Part shown: one piece after another, positions 1 through 11,842 of the stretch
How the letters are laid out: each line of letters starts with the position of its first letter
Numbering within the stretch: the first letter of the stretch is position 1
NCBI RefSeq assembly: GCF_002994745.2
Contig: NC_037091.1
Coordinates: 28,092,289 to 28,156,288, forward strand
Length of the DNA: 64,000 nt
Direction of reading: 5' to 3'
Source: Rosa chinensis
Lineage: Eukaryota; Streptophyta; Magnoliopsida; Rosales; Rosaceae
The notes under the pieces: model-generated
The model's input: the letters and a program-made list of their open reading frames with translations, nothing else
Database searches by the model: none
What the model was told of the DNA's origin: nothing
Program-made: the position numbers and the translations under genes

Positions 1-707
1 AAGCAAAAGAGAGGAAGAGTAGAGAAAGTGGTTGGTTAGAAAACTAACTCCCATTGATGCAAAACTAGTGAGAAATGTTTCAAAGTATGGAAATTTCAGT
101 TTTCTCAAACCCAAATTGCCATACAAATCCACAAAACTCTTAGAAGCTATGAAGAACAAGGCTTGTATATATGGAAACTAAGGTGTGATTGATCAAAGAT
201 GTAAAGGATCTTTGGTTTTTGGTAAAAACCCAAGACACTTTACACTTTTCTCTACACAAAAGCTAAACTAAACTACCTAAAAGATAAAGAATTATGGAAA
301 ATGGAGAGGAAATGGAGAGAGGAAGAAGATGAAATGGATGAAGGAAGACATGACAAACGTCCAAAGTGAGGGGAGGGTGCTTTTATAGGCCAAGAGGGAT
401 GAATGGAGGGTGCAGATCAAAGGAAATGAAAGGCTAGATGTAAAGAACAAATGTGTAAGCACAAAATGTGGATCTAATCCTTAACTCTACATGAAAATGA
501 CCTAGGAAGCCCACAGATATTTTGGTGGAGGAGATAAAGTAAGGATAGAAGGGTCATTGGGAGACAAAGGTATGTAAGAGGAGGACCACTTGTCATCCTT
601 CAAATTTTGGATTTCAAAATAACCTACACCTAAAGTCTTCTCACCTAAACTCTCTAACCCTAGTCAATAGCTGTTCCATGCCCTCCACACATATCCTTGG
701 CTAGAAA
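1..707 (-). mobile_element. LTR-type sequence with TATA box, family C (partial, runs off window start)
   Basis: No coding region is visible. Read on the minus strand this stretch continues directly from the repeat at 708-1295. It contains a good TATA box (TATAAAA, plus-strand positions 381-387) followed by purine/pyrimidine-biased leader-like sequence, as expected of a retroelement LTR promoter. The most likely reading is the rest of a long minus-oriented LTR whose first 588 bases are 708-1295. The window edge prevents finding its end or a primer-binding site. Confidence 0.45.
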
Positions 708-1295
708 TGGTTGGAAATTCGGCATTGACCTCCATTGACCCATTTTTTTGTCCTTTTGCTCACTTTCTTCTCCTTTCTTCCTTCAATTGAATCTTCACGG
801 AGACTTTGGAATTGGAATTCGGTTTCTTCATAAAAAAATGTTCCTCCATGAGTGTAGATCATCTTGGTAAAATTTCAGAGCTTAATTCACCGTGGTGTGG
901 CCGTAAATGTTGCCGGAATCATCACAGCTCCGGTTTTGTAGTTTTCATCTTTTAGTCAGAAACTTGCACCTATCCTTTGAAGGCCTTCCACTCCGAACTA
1001 GCTCTTACACTATTCATAAAAAATGATCCTTAGGATGTCTATAATGGATCTGGAAAGTTTCAACTCATTCGAAGTTCATTTGGTTAGTCTGCCGCTCCTC
1101 CTTCCTTGCCTAGCTCAGTTTCTTGTAGCCGGAGTAGGAAAATGTCCTAAGGCTGACTTTTTAGTGTATTTCCAAGCTTCTCCATCATTTCCAAGCATGA
1201 TAAGGAAAACATAATAAATAGATATAAATAAACACAAAGGCTAAGCAAAAGTGCAAGATTAGGGGAATAATTACTAGGTAATTATGGACCTAACA
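708..1295 (-). repeat. Direct repeat copy 1, family C (probable LTR start)
   Basis: This block is repeated at 4832-5418 with about 15 mismatches and one indel over 587 bases (roughly 97% identical by eye). It begins TGGTTGG and ends CCTAACA, so both strands have TG...CA ends. On the minus strand it starts TGTTAGG, like an LTR. The short open frames inside it (near 1023 and 5146) occur in both copies and are not supported as genes. No target duplication is visible at the outer ends, so whether the pair are the LTRs of one element is unproven. Confidence 0.6.
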
Positions 1296-1935
1296 AAATA
1301 CCTCACACTTACACTTTGCTTGTCCTCAAGCAAAAAAATAAACTAAACTAGCACAGACAAAATAAAAGGCACACTTGTATTCTTGAAGAATTTAACCATT
1401 TCCCTTAGAGAACCATGACTTAGTGGAATGACTTTCAATTGAGCAAGCTTAGAAACTAAATTTTCAAAATGCAAAGCTAATAAGTGGATTTGGAAAGTCA
1501 TGCTCAACAAAGTATATGCATGTGCCATGTGTGACACCATAAATGATTTACATGGGATTAACTTGAACCTCATTTGTCTGACATCAAACTCACATGGATA
1601 TCACTCATTTTTACTCAAGTGTTTAATGGTTAGTGTTTGCACTCAAAAGCAATCCAATTAACATGCTTTCCATAGGCTTGCTCTTCCATCTTTTCTCCAC
1701 ATGATCATTGCATGAGTTCTCTTGGATCACAAGGTCTTTTATTTAGGTTGTAATGGGGCTTAGGTGAGGGGTTAAAGAAATGAAGGGTAAGATAAGTACA
1801 AATTCTAAGCCTCCTAGTAAGCAATTCTCTTGTTGAGTTCCTCTTTCTCTTTCTCTTAGGGTAGAATTCCTCTTTCTCTAGAACTCTAGGTGCTTTGTAA
1901 AACCTTCTTTTTCTTTTCCACAAACCTAAACTAAA
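1296..1935. mobile_element. Non-coding stretch between family-C repeats, left of solo LTR A1
   Basis: AT-rich sequence with no convincing open frame. It starts with a CTCACACTTACACTTTGC-type stretch directly after the repeat and ends at the CTAAA that is duplicated by the A1 insertion. With 4767-4831 it makes only about 0.7 kb between the two family-C repeats once A1 is removed, which is far too short to encode retroelement proteins. Confidence 0.5.
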
Positions 1936-4761
1936 TGTCACGCCCCTAATTTTACACACATGAAAATCGATATATATATAACCCCATAATTATATATGCG
2001 TGAACGTCCAGTCATCAATACAAAATACCTGAAATCTTTTTCCCTTTAACTTACACATATATTGATGCCCTGAACCCTCAAAGTTAATATACACTCGTCC
2101 ATAGAGTTATATATTACACAAGCATACGAATTAAATTGTCAACAACAAAATAAAACGTAAATGCTACTCAGAGTTAACTATACAACGGAAGTCCTTATTG
2201 ACGGTAAAGTTACAAAAATGGTTTCCTACCGTAAAGCTGCAAAGGCGCTACCTCAGCTTCAGCCCCGATTACCCTAACCTGTAGGATTAACCCCTACACC
2301 GTTTGAATAGTGTACCGGGTTGCCACACAACAAACCCGGTAAGCTTTTGCAAGCCCGTATGAGTAACTCAAAACACACATGCACAACTCACGCCAAAATA
2401 AGGAAAACAACTCACGCTTTGAATTCCTAAAACACGAAATAAAGGAGAATAACTCACACTTTAGTTTCCTTCCAAATAGAAATAAAAGAAAGCAACTCAC
2501 ACCTTGTTTTCTTTTAAAACAAAACATAGAAAACAACTCACACTTGAATTCTATCAATAAAACATAGAAAGCAACTCACTCCTTGATTTCTATCAGTAAA
2601 ACATAGAAAGCAACTCACTCCTTGATTTCTATCAGTAAAACATAGAAAACAACTCACACCTTGTTTCCTATCAAATGTACCATAATCGTACCATAGAAAG
2701 CAACTCACACCTTGATTTCTATCAAAACGTTAATAAGGAAAACAACTCACACCTTGTCCCCTTAAAAACCATTAATAAGGAAGCAACTCACACCTTGTTC
2801 CCTAAAAATACGTAATGTCATGAGTTGTAAATAACCAATTCCCATTACCCCATGAATTACCTATATGGCAGACAGATTAGAGCTCTAACTGAAAAACGTA
2901 ACCACTCGTCCGGCCAAAGACGTGGTCACCTGATATTCTGCCCAAGGTCTCAGACCTTCGATCCTCGGGCCGCAATGTCCCTTGGAGCAAAACATTAAAG
3001 GAGTCGCATTGGACCCAAAATGTTACACAAATCGCAACGCTTTTGAACACAATCGAAATCATCATTTCCATAATCATTGTATTAAGAAAAAGCCATAACA
3101 CAAAACAATAAAAAGCATCAATTCATGCCTATTGTTTTCATACACAAATCTCAACGCTTTTCAAAACAAATCGAAATCAATCATTTCCACAAATCATTTG
3201 TTTTCCAAAAGCCACACCCCAAAACAATAAAAAGCATCATTTCATGCATATTGTTTTCATAAATCCACAAACCACCCAAAACATATATATTTCATGCAAA
3301 TACATATCTACTAATACATGAATACGTATGTATATATATACATCCCATAATATATATATACACACATAGTCATCTACTCAAAAATGCCACTAATACCAAC
3401 TATAGTTTGCAGTTAACTAATAACTCTCAAAACAATAAGGTATTCCCGTTCGTGAATGAACTTCGTGAGATTACTCACCTCAGAATCCCGCTGCGTCTTC
3501 TATACAGAACCGAACTAGTACACTATCACCAACAACTCGTCCAATTCACCTTTTAGAAGCACCTATTCACCAATGATCTCAAATCAGTAACGATTCATAA
3601 CCAATTTAAGTCCGAAACCCCTGTTTTGAACTAAAATCCCCCAAAGTGGCGCCAATCGAGGCAAAACCACATCCGAGACCTCCCAAAGTCTCCGGAATAC
3701 GTCCACGATCGATGTGACCAAACCACAAGTCGATCGGACGCTCAAATCCTCACGGATAGAATAATCGATCGGTATGAAATTGCAAAAATCATAACAATTC
3801 CATATGAACTCCAAAATTTGCATATTATATATCGAAACGCTCGTATCAACGAGTAGAACATATATAATACCAAAAACAGTTCCTTAAGTGGCCGGAACAC
3901 CTCCGGAACGCCACCACAGACGGTGGTGCACCGCCGCCGGCCAAAACTCAATATTTCCCAAAACTCCCAACATCAAAGTTCTTCATCTAAGCATGCTTGT
4001 GAATTCTCATAACTAGCTCGAAGTCAGAAAACAAGCTTAAGGGATCGAAAACTACCTCACAAGCCGTGAACAGTAATCCCAACTGAGTTGAACCGATTTC
4101 CATGTAAACCGATCAAAACAAACCACATAGATCGATCAGCAAGCCTATTCTGAACTCAACCAAGGAAACACGAAGCCACGAAGTCGCCGGAGTTGTGTTT
4201 TCCGGCCGGGTCCGAAAACACCAACCTGCACCGCCTTCTACCGCCGCTACCACCGAGAATCGATACTAGAGGACACCACAGGGAGGAGCGCACGGAGGAG
4301 TAGAGCTGATCTGGAAAGTCTCGTCGCCGGAGATGGCTGGAGCTCGCCGGAAAAGCCGGGTCGGGTCAAGCGCGGGTGATGAGAGAGAACGGAGCGTTTC
4401 TGGTTTCCGGAAAAGGAAAATACAAAAATGGAAATAGTAAGTTTCCGAAAATGGAAACTCCTATTTATAGAACTTTCCCAAAACTTCAAATGCTCATAAC
4501 TTTCTCATACGAACTCCGATTTCCGCGTTCCACATGTCCACGAACTCGTATCGACGCGCTCTACAACTTTCGTGGAAGTTTTCGGAGAATCCCAACGTAT
4601 AAAAAGTCAACCTTTGGCAAACCCCCTAAAACCATATTCTTCAATTAATTATTCGCTCGAAACACTTCCGCTCGATCTACGAGCCACAAAACCGTTCAAT
4701 AACCATAATTTAGATTCCAGAAAATCCTCGGAAAATAAATACGAATTTCCGGGGTATCACA
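1936..4761 (-). mobile_element. Solo LTR A1 (Ty3/gypsy-like), 2826 bp
   Basis: The plus strand begins TGTCACGCCCC and ends GGGGTATCACA. On the minus strand it therefore starts TGTGATACCCC and ends GGGGCGTGACA, the end style of several plant gypsy LTRs. It is flanked by a perfect 5-bp duplication, CTAAA at 1931-1935 and 4762-4766, which fixes the boundaries. There is no internal region, so it is a solo LTR left by recombination. A TATA-like CTATAAATAG lies at 4461-4470 on the minus strand. About 1.7-2.1 kb downstream of it lies a hairpin minisatellite (2396-2812). The same family recurs at 62972 and, degraded, at 39130-42401. Confidence 0.88.
2396..2812 (-). repeat. Hairpin minisatellite in LTR A1, about 10 units
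   Basis: About ten imperfect units of 36-60 bases each carry the core AACTCAC(A/T)CCTTG or a close variant, flanked by short inverted arms. The arms differ from unit to unit but stay complementary: AGGAA/TTCCT near 2401, AAGGA/TCCTT near 2442, AAAGAAA/TTTCTTT near 2486, ATAGAA/TTCTAT near 2526, ATAGAAA/TTTCTAT near 2565, 2603 and 2692, AAGG/CCTT near 2735. The units near 2643 and 2776 pair imperfectly. The other family-A copy at 62972 diverges at this point and lacks the array. Confidence 0.75.
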
Positions 4762-4831
4762 CTAAAGGACTACAAAAAACTATTATTCCCCTTTTGTACA
4801 ACCCACACTCTTTTGTACAACCCACACTCTT

Positions 4832-5418
4832 TGGTTGGAAGTTCGGCATTGACCTCCATTGACCCATTTTTTTGTCCTTTTGCTCACTTTCTTCTCCTTT
4901 CTTCCTTCAATTGAATCTTCACAGAGACTTCGGAATTGGAATTCGGTTTCTTCATAAAAAATGTTCCTCCATGAGTGCAGATCATCTTGGTAAAATTTCA
5001 GAGCTTAATTCACCGTGGTGTGGCCGTAAATGCTGCCGGAATCATTACAGCTCCGGTTTTGTAGTTTTCATCTTTTAGTCAGAAACTTGCACCTATCTTT
5101 TGAAGGCCTTCCACTCTGAACTAGCTCTTACACTATTCATAAAAAATGATCCTTAGGATGTCTATAATGGATCTGGAAAGTTTCAACTCATTCGGAGTTC
5201 ATGTGGTTAGTCTGCCTCTCCTCCTTCCTTGCCTAGCTCAGTTTCTCCTAGCCGGAGTAGGAAAATGTCCTAAGGCTGACTTTTTAGTGCATTTCCAAGC
5301 TTCTCCATCATTTCCTAGCATGATAAGGAAAACATAATAAATAGATATAAATAAACACAAAGGCTAAGCAAAAGTGCAAGATTAGGGGAATAATTACTAG
5401 GTAATTATGGACCTAACA
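4832..5418 (-). repeat. Direct repeat copy 2, family C
   Basis: Second copy of the block at 708-1295, in the same orientation, ending CCTAACA. A short stretch (4767-4831) containing a duplicated CCCACACTCTTT motif separates it from solo LTR A1. After 5418 the sequence differs from that following copy 1, so the two copies share no flank on that side. Confidence 0.6.
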
Positions 5419-6934
5419 AGTTGGTGTAGGTGATGTGGACTTCTCAGAAGGAAAGATCCTCTTCTCTTGCTCGTTAAATGTGTATTCTTTGAATAGCAAA
5501 GGAGAAGGTCTTCGATACTCAAGTTGTGGAGGATTCTGTAAACGAGCAAGTCTTTCTTCATCTCTCGTACACTAGGGATCTTAGAGGGCTCGGTCATTCA
5601 TGGAAATCCTGGACAACATTAAGAGGTAAAGAAGTTAGTAAATTGTATAATAAATTAAATACATCTTAATAATTTATACAACAAAACGTCACTATTCGCT
5701 ATTCACCATACACAGATACAAAAACGTCACAATCTTTACAAGTGAGGAGAAGTAAATTGTACAAGATTTGCACACAAACCAAGAGTATAAAACGTCACAA
5801 TTATGTACATTTTTAGTTAGGGTATGAAATAAATAATTAATAAAAGCTTGAATCCCATTATAAGCTCTTAACCAAAGCTTAGACGTGCGGCCCAAGGGCT
5901 CGATCCTTAATACTAGTTGCCTTTCTCAATCTTTTGGTAACTCTTTTCACACAGAGCCAGGTAGTAGAGGAACGATTTTGGTTGAGCTACTCCCACATTG
6001 TCGTTTAGGCTCACTTGTAAAGCACTTCTCGTATCCAATCAACCTAGACACCCTGTGCTACTAAGGTGCGCCACACGAAAGAGAAGGGTGGATGACTAAT
6101 GTTAAAGATGAAGTCCTTCACCTATTCTGTTATGGTCAAAAACGCATAATAAAATTCTTACTCTCATAAACCATTAATAACACATTTTACGAAAATTATG
6201 TATAAGTATCTCTTTTCTTTTCTTTTATTTACAATTATTTTCAACACTTAGGTACGGGAACAGGGAGTCTCGATGTGCAATGGGACTGAAACAGCTACCC
6301 TTTCCAAGACTATGTTTAATCCAATATACCTTAGTATATCACAACATTTTCTTTTGTTATAAATATCATTGATATCAAATTAAATTCCAAGCAGTAAATC
6401 AAGTGGACGTGCGGCCCAAGTATAGTCGTCTAGACACAAAGTCCCTCTTACATCTTTTGGGCAACCTTACTGAAATGGCCAGGTAGGGGAGGGCGAACAC
6501 AAGAGGCAGAATCCATTTTGGCATGAGCTACTCCAACATAGTGGTTTAGGCCTATTTGTAAGCACTTATGGATTCAAAACCCGTTATGAACGTTGTCCTC
6601 TTCCTAGACAACATCCCACATAGGCTATACTTACTTAGATGGAAAAGGTTCTAAGTGCGAAGACAGTTCAATGAATGTTAATAAAGGCCACCCTCAACCT
6701 TAAGGGACCTGAACTAGGTACCAATAAGGGGTTTAGGCCCATATTAATAAACACGACTTCACCTATTCCTCTCAAATTACAACTCACAATTAAAATTTGT
6801 GTTCAACAATAAAAATAACAACCTAAGTAATTAATTAACTAATTTTCCGAAAAGTTTATGAACAAATACATAATATTTACGAAAACAGCATATAATTCAA
6901 CAATTATTCACACTTCAACAAGTGATTTTTCAAT
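5419..6934 (-). mobile_element. Retroelement leader/internal sequence, family D, non-coding
   Basis: Lies downstream (minus strand) of the primer-binding site at 6935-6951. No open frame with recognisable domains is present. It contains a diverged internal duplication: a GACGTGCGGCCCAAG motif near 5882 and 6405, each followed by similar CCAGGTAG and GAGCTACTCC motifs. The part at about 6665-6870 matches, in reverse complement, 38760-38925 (motif CCTGAACTAGGTACC near 6708), so both belong to the leader of one family. The gag and pol genes are missing. Confidence 0.55.
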
Positions 6935-6951
6935 CCCCGGCAACGGCGCCA
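6935..6951 (-). other. Primer-binding site, tRNA-Asp type
   Basis: The minus strand reads TGGCGCCGTTGCCGGGG. This is the classical sequence just 3' of the 5' LTR in Athila/Tat-like gypsy elements and is complementary to the tRNA-Asp 3' end. It fixes the element orientation as minus, with the LTR at higher coordinates. Confidence 0.75.
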
Positions 6952-6956
6952 AAAAT

Positions 6957-8862
6957 TAATACGCTCAAAGCAAGCATATAATTTAACCCTATAAAATGTC
7001 ATCGTTAGTATATAGTAAATAGGGATCGTTCTATTTCGGGGATTGAGGGTACACCTGTCATTGTAAAACAATTAAATAATTAAAATAAAAACAAAGTATA
7101 ATATTTACACATATATATATTATATACGAATTAAAGGGGGGATTTAGGGTTTTAGGTTTTCGAAAACAAAAGAAACAAGTAAAACTAAGTAAAAACAAAA
7201 ACAAAAATACAAGAATGAAACATAAGAAACAAAGATCAAAACCAAAGTCATAATCAAATTCGAATCAACCCTATAATTGTTCTTCCAAGTCATGAGAAAG
7301 AAGTTGATCATGTGAAACATTTGAAGCAAACGATTTCCCATATTTTACTTTCCTTCACTAATTAATCTAAGTGAAAGCACAAAAATCAATCCTATCAAAC
7401 ATGCAATCAAAGTATAGAAAGCTAGCTAATCAAAACATGTTCAACACAATAAGCAAGAGAAAGGTTATCAACTTAAGTGCACAACTTAGTATGAATAAGT
7501 TCATCTAATAGCAATCCTTTTCAACTAAATTCGATTCTTGTCCAAAACCTTTACTACTTTTGATTTAAGTTCAAAAAACTATTAGGTGAATCATAAACTT
7601 AAATCTAGCACCAATTACATGCAAACCCTAGATATTTTGAACCACATAAGATAAACACATAAAAGATATCAATCAAGCAAATTTAATTGAACAAACTCAC
7701 AAAAGCAACTTAGAATCATAATCATAGGAATCGAAATCTTCATTCAATTATAAAATCTCAGAATTAAACTTTGTTCAAATATCATTGTCAACTAGAACAA
7801 TTCCAACGAAATCAAACAAGGTTTCAAAGAAAGAGGTTGAATTACACCGTGGATGGAAGTTGGAGATGGATGCTTGACGTTTTGAATCCTTAAAGCTTGA
7901 AAGCAAGTCTTCAAGGTGGAGGATTGATGATGATGCTCAGGGCTCCTTCTTCTTCTTCTTCTTCCTTGCTTGAAACATTGAATGCACTAGAGGGTGGAGA
8001 GAGAGCTTGACGTTTTAGACAGTAATTTCTGAATTCAAGGGTGTGTAAAACGTCTAGAGTAGGGGAGTATATATAGGGAACGGCAAACTTGATCTCCAAG
8101 CAAACATTCCTCCTTTATTTTCCACGAAATTAATTTAATAAATTCCACATAGCTTCCACCAATGATAATTTGCCAAGTAAGCCCTAGTGTGTCATCCAAC
8201 CAATCATAAACTCCAAAATGATTCCCTAATATATAATTGCCGAAATTCCATGAATATATTCTGATTTTTCTCTTTTATTTCGGCCAAAATACCTTTAGGG
8301 AATATAGGAATGAATCTAGACGCATTTTGAGCTTTTTCTTCATGTCCACACTTCTTCTTTCCTTAAAACTCTCCCTAGAAAATCTCTTGGCGTAATCTTT
8401 TATTTTCTTCTTGATTTTCAAGCCAACTCCTTCTCTTTCTCTTGGTATTTCACGGCAAACACTCCAAGGATACCTCTTTGCGTCACAAACCCTAAAATCC
8501 AATGGGCTTTTATGGGCTTTTATCCATTTTGCCGAAAATCCAAGTTAATCCATAGAGTTCTTGGGCCTTGTTGCGTCACCTTCAAGCCTTGATGATTTAT
8601 TTCGGTCAAGTTTCTTGGTTAGCTTCGGAATCTTGCTTGGTACACTTTCCTCTTTTGCACAGGGTTTCCTGGTTGGAGCAGGAAAGCTTATTTCTTCATT
8701 TCTGCTCATTTGTGTAGCCCTTTTTGTCTCTTCTTCACACCTCTTAATGTTGCCTAGCTCCTCTTTCCTTTCGTGAGTACATTTCCACTTTTGAGCTCCG
8801 AGGACCTGAAAATAGAAACAATTACTAAAAAATAGATACTTTCTAAAAGTATCACTAGAACA
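6957..8862 (-). mobile_element. Family-D LTR, minus orientation
   Basis: Abuts the primer-binding site at 6935-6951. Near its 3' end it carries the family-D signature (plus strand GGGATCGTTCTA then GAGGGTACACCTG, 7022-7056), also found at 11780, 35820, 38575, 38990 and 55120. A TATATATA box (minus strand, 8066-8079) fits an LTR promoter. Its upstream end is blurred where the 159-bp satellite begins. The part at about 8540-8850 is homologous to 11843-12125. No protein-coding region is supported inside it. Confidence 0.6.
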
Positions 8863-8863
8863 A

Positions 8864-11603
8864 CGCATTTAAAGATTTAGAAGCCATTTCACTAAAAGCG
8901 AAACCCTACAAGCGAGAAGATTGGAAAATCACTATTCATAAACTCAAATTAAAATAAAATGATCAAATTGTTCGAAAAAGCAACTAGGGCGTTTAATCTC
9001 ACAAGAACAACGCATTTAAAGATTTAGAAACCATTTCACTAAAAGCGAAAGCAAATCCTAAACCCTAGAAGCGAGAAGTTTGGAAAATCACTGTTCATAA
9101 ACTCAAATTGAAACAAAGTGATCAAATTGTTCGAAAAAGCAACTAGGGCTTTGAATCTCACTAGAACAACTCATTTAAAGATTTAGAAGCCATTTCACTA
9201 AAAACAAAACCAAATCCTAAACCCTAGAAGCGAGAACTTTGGAAAATCACTGTTCATCAACTAAAATTGAAACAAAGTGATCAAATTGTTCGAAAAAGCA
9301 ACTAGGGCTTTGAATCTCACTAGAACAATGCATTTAAAGATTTAGAAGCCATTTCACAAAAAGCAAAAGGAAATCCTAAACCCTAGAAGCGAGAAGTATG
9401 GAAAATCACTGTTCATAAACTCAAATTGAAACAAAGTGATCGAATTGTTCGAAAAAACAACTTGGGCTTTGAATCTCACTAGAACAACGCATTTAAAGAT
9501 TTAGAAGCCATTTCACTAAAAGTGAAAGCAAATTCTAAACCCTAGAAGCGAGAAGTTTGGAAAATCACTGTTCATAAACTCAAATTGAAACAAAGTGATC
9601 AAATTGTTCGAAAAAGCAACTAGGGCTTTGAATCTCACCAGAACAACGCATTTAAAGATTTAGAAGCCATTTCACTAAAAGCGAAAGAAAATCCTAAACC
9701 CTAGAAGCAAAAAGTTTGGATAATCACTGTTCATAAACTCAAATTGAAACAAAGTGATCAAATTGTTCGAAAAAGCAACTAAGGCTTTGAATCTCACTAG
9801 AACAACGCACTTAAAGATTTAGAAGCCATTTCACTAAAAGCGAAAGCAAATCCTAAACCCTAGAAGCGAGAAGTTTGGAAAATCACTGTTCATAAACTCA
9901 AATTGAAACAAAGTGATCGAATTGTTCGAAAAAACAACTAGGGCTTTGAATCTCACTAGAACAACGCATTTAAAGATTTAGAAGTCATTTCACTAAAAGT
10001 GAAAGGAAATCCTAAACCCTAGAAGCGAGAAGTTTGGAAAATCACTGTTCATAAACTCAAATTGAAACAAAGTGATCAAATTGTTCGAAAAAGCAACTAG
10101 GGCTTTGAATCTCACCAGAACAACGCATTTAAAGATTTAGAAGCCATTTCACTAAAAGCGAAAGAAAATCCTAAACCCTAGAAGCCAGAAGTTTGGATAA
10201 TCACTGTTCATAAACTCAAATTGAAACAAAGTGATCAAATTGTTCGAAAAAGCAACTAAGGCTTTGAATCTCACTAGAACAACGCATTTAAAGATTTAGA
10301 AGCCATTTCACTAAAAGCGAAAGCAAATCCTAAACCCTAGAAGCGAGAAGTTTGGAAAATCACTGTTCATAAACGCAAATTGAAACAAAGTGATCAAATT
10401 CTTCGAAAAAGCAACTAGGGCTTTGAATCTCACTTGAACAACGCATTTACAGATTTAGAAGCCATTTCACTAAAAGCGAAAGCAAATCCTAAACTCTAGA
10501 AGGGAGAAGTTTGGAAAATAACAGTTCATAAAATCAAATTGAAACAAAGTGATCACATTGTTCCAAAAGACAACTAGGTCTTTGAACCTGACTAGAACAA
10601 CGCATTTAAAGATTTAGAAGCCGTTTCACTAAAAGCGAAAGCAAATCCTAAACCCTTGAAGGGAAAAGTTTGGAAAATCACTGTTCATAAACTCAAATTG
10701 AAACAAAGTGATCAAATTGTTCGAAAAAGCAACTAGGGCTTTGAATCTCACTAGAACAACGCATTTAAAGATTTAGAATCCATTTCACTAAAAGCGAAAG
10801 CAAATCCTAAACCCTAGAAGCGAGAAGTTTGGAAAATCACTATTCATAAACTCAAATTGAAACAAAGTGATCAAATTATTCTAAAAAACAACTCGGGCTT
10901 TGAATCTCACTTGAACAACGCATTTAAAGATTTAGAAGCCATTTCACTAAAAGCGAAAGCAAATCCTAAACCCTAAAAGCGAGAAGTTTGGAAAATCACT
11001 GTTCATAAACTCAAATTGAAACAAAGTGATCAAATTGTTTGAAAAAGCAACTAGGGCTTTGAATCTCACTAGAACAACGCATTTAAAGATTTAGAAGCCA
11101 TTTCACTAAAAGTGAAAGCAAATCCTAAACCCTAGAAGCGAGAAGTTTGGAAAATCACTGTTCATAAACTCAAATTGAAACAAAGTGATCAAATTGTTCG
11201 AAAAAGCAACTAGGGCTTTGAATCTCACCAGAACAACGCATTTAAAGATTTAGAAGCCATTTCACTAAAAGCGAAAGAAAATCCTAAACCCTAGAAGCCA
11301 GAAGTTTGGATAATCACTGTTCATAAACTCAAATTGAAACAAAGTGATCAAATTGTTCGAAAAAGCAACTAAGGCTTTGAATCTCACTAGAACAACGCAT
11401 TTAAAGATTTAGAAGCCATTTCACTAAAAGCGAAAGCAAATCCTAAACCCTAGAAGCGAGAAGTTTGGAAAATCATTGTTCATAAACTCAAATTGAAACA
11501 AAGTGATCAAATTATTCGAAAAAGCAACTAGGGCTTTGAATCTCACTTGAACAACGCATTTAAAGATTTAGAAGCCATTTCACTAAAAGCGAAAGCAAAT
11601 CCT
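8864..11603. repeat. 159-bp tandem satellite array, 17 full units plus a partial
   Basis: The CGCATTTAAAG anchor or a one-base variant recurs at 8864, 9011, 9170, 9329, 9488, 9647, 9806, 9965, 10124, 10283, 10442, 10601, 10760, 10919, 11078, 11237, 11396 and 11555. The spacing is exactly 159 bp except the first (147 bp, a 12-bp deletion near the CCTAAACCCTAG motif). Most units contain CCTAAACCCTAG, about one and a half plant telomere repeats. Sequence variants recur in a three-unit pattern. There are no open frames. The array is framed by family-D LTR sequence. Confidence 0.95.
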
Positions 11604-11842
11604 TAAAATGTATTCTTGTAGGAGTAGGATTTCTAATCTAATTCTAACTTGTATTCTCTTGTAAATTTCGACAAGTATGTTTTTTTATACTTATAATTTT
11701 CGTGTGAATTGTATATCCTTGTTATTTAACTTGTCTCACATGTTAGCACCCTCAATAATTGGTTTAGAACGATCCCTACTTATTCTATACTAACAACTAC
11801 ATTTTTCAAGGTCTAAATTGGCAATTGCTTTTGCACGTATCA
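11604..11842 (+). mobile_element. Family-D LTR 3' end, plus orientation
   Basis: Contains the family-D signature in plus orientation (GAACGATCCCTAC near 11769, CTAACAACTACATTTT near 11788) and ends CGTATCA at 11842, like other family-D LTR ends. It points opposite to the LTR at 6957-8862 and sits on the other side of the satellite. Its 5' part is missing or replaced by the satellite. Confidence 0.5.

Noticed and set aside
1023..1214. Repeated 63-codon frame (also 5146-5337)
   Set aside because: Conserved only because the two family-C repeats are 97% identical; no recognisable domain and no gene context.
8864..11603. Regularly spaced repeats resembling a CRISPR array
   Set aside because: The whole 159-bp period is conserved, with no unique spacers, and the genome is clearly a plant's. 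It is a satellite.
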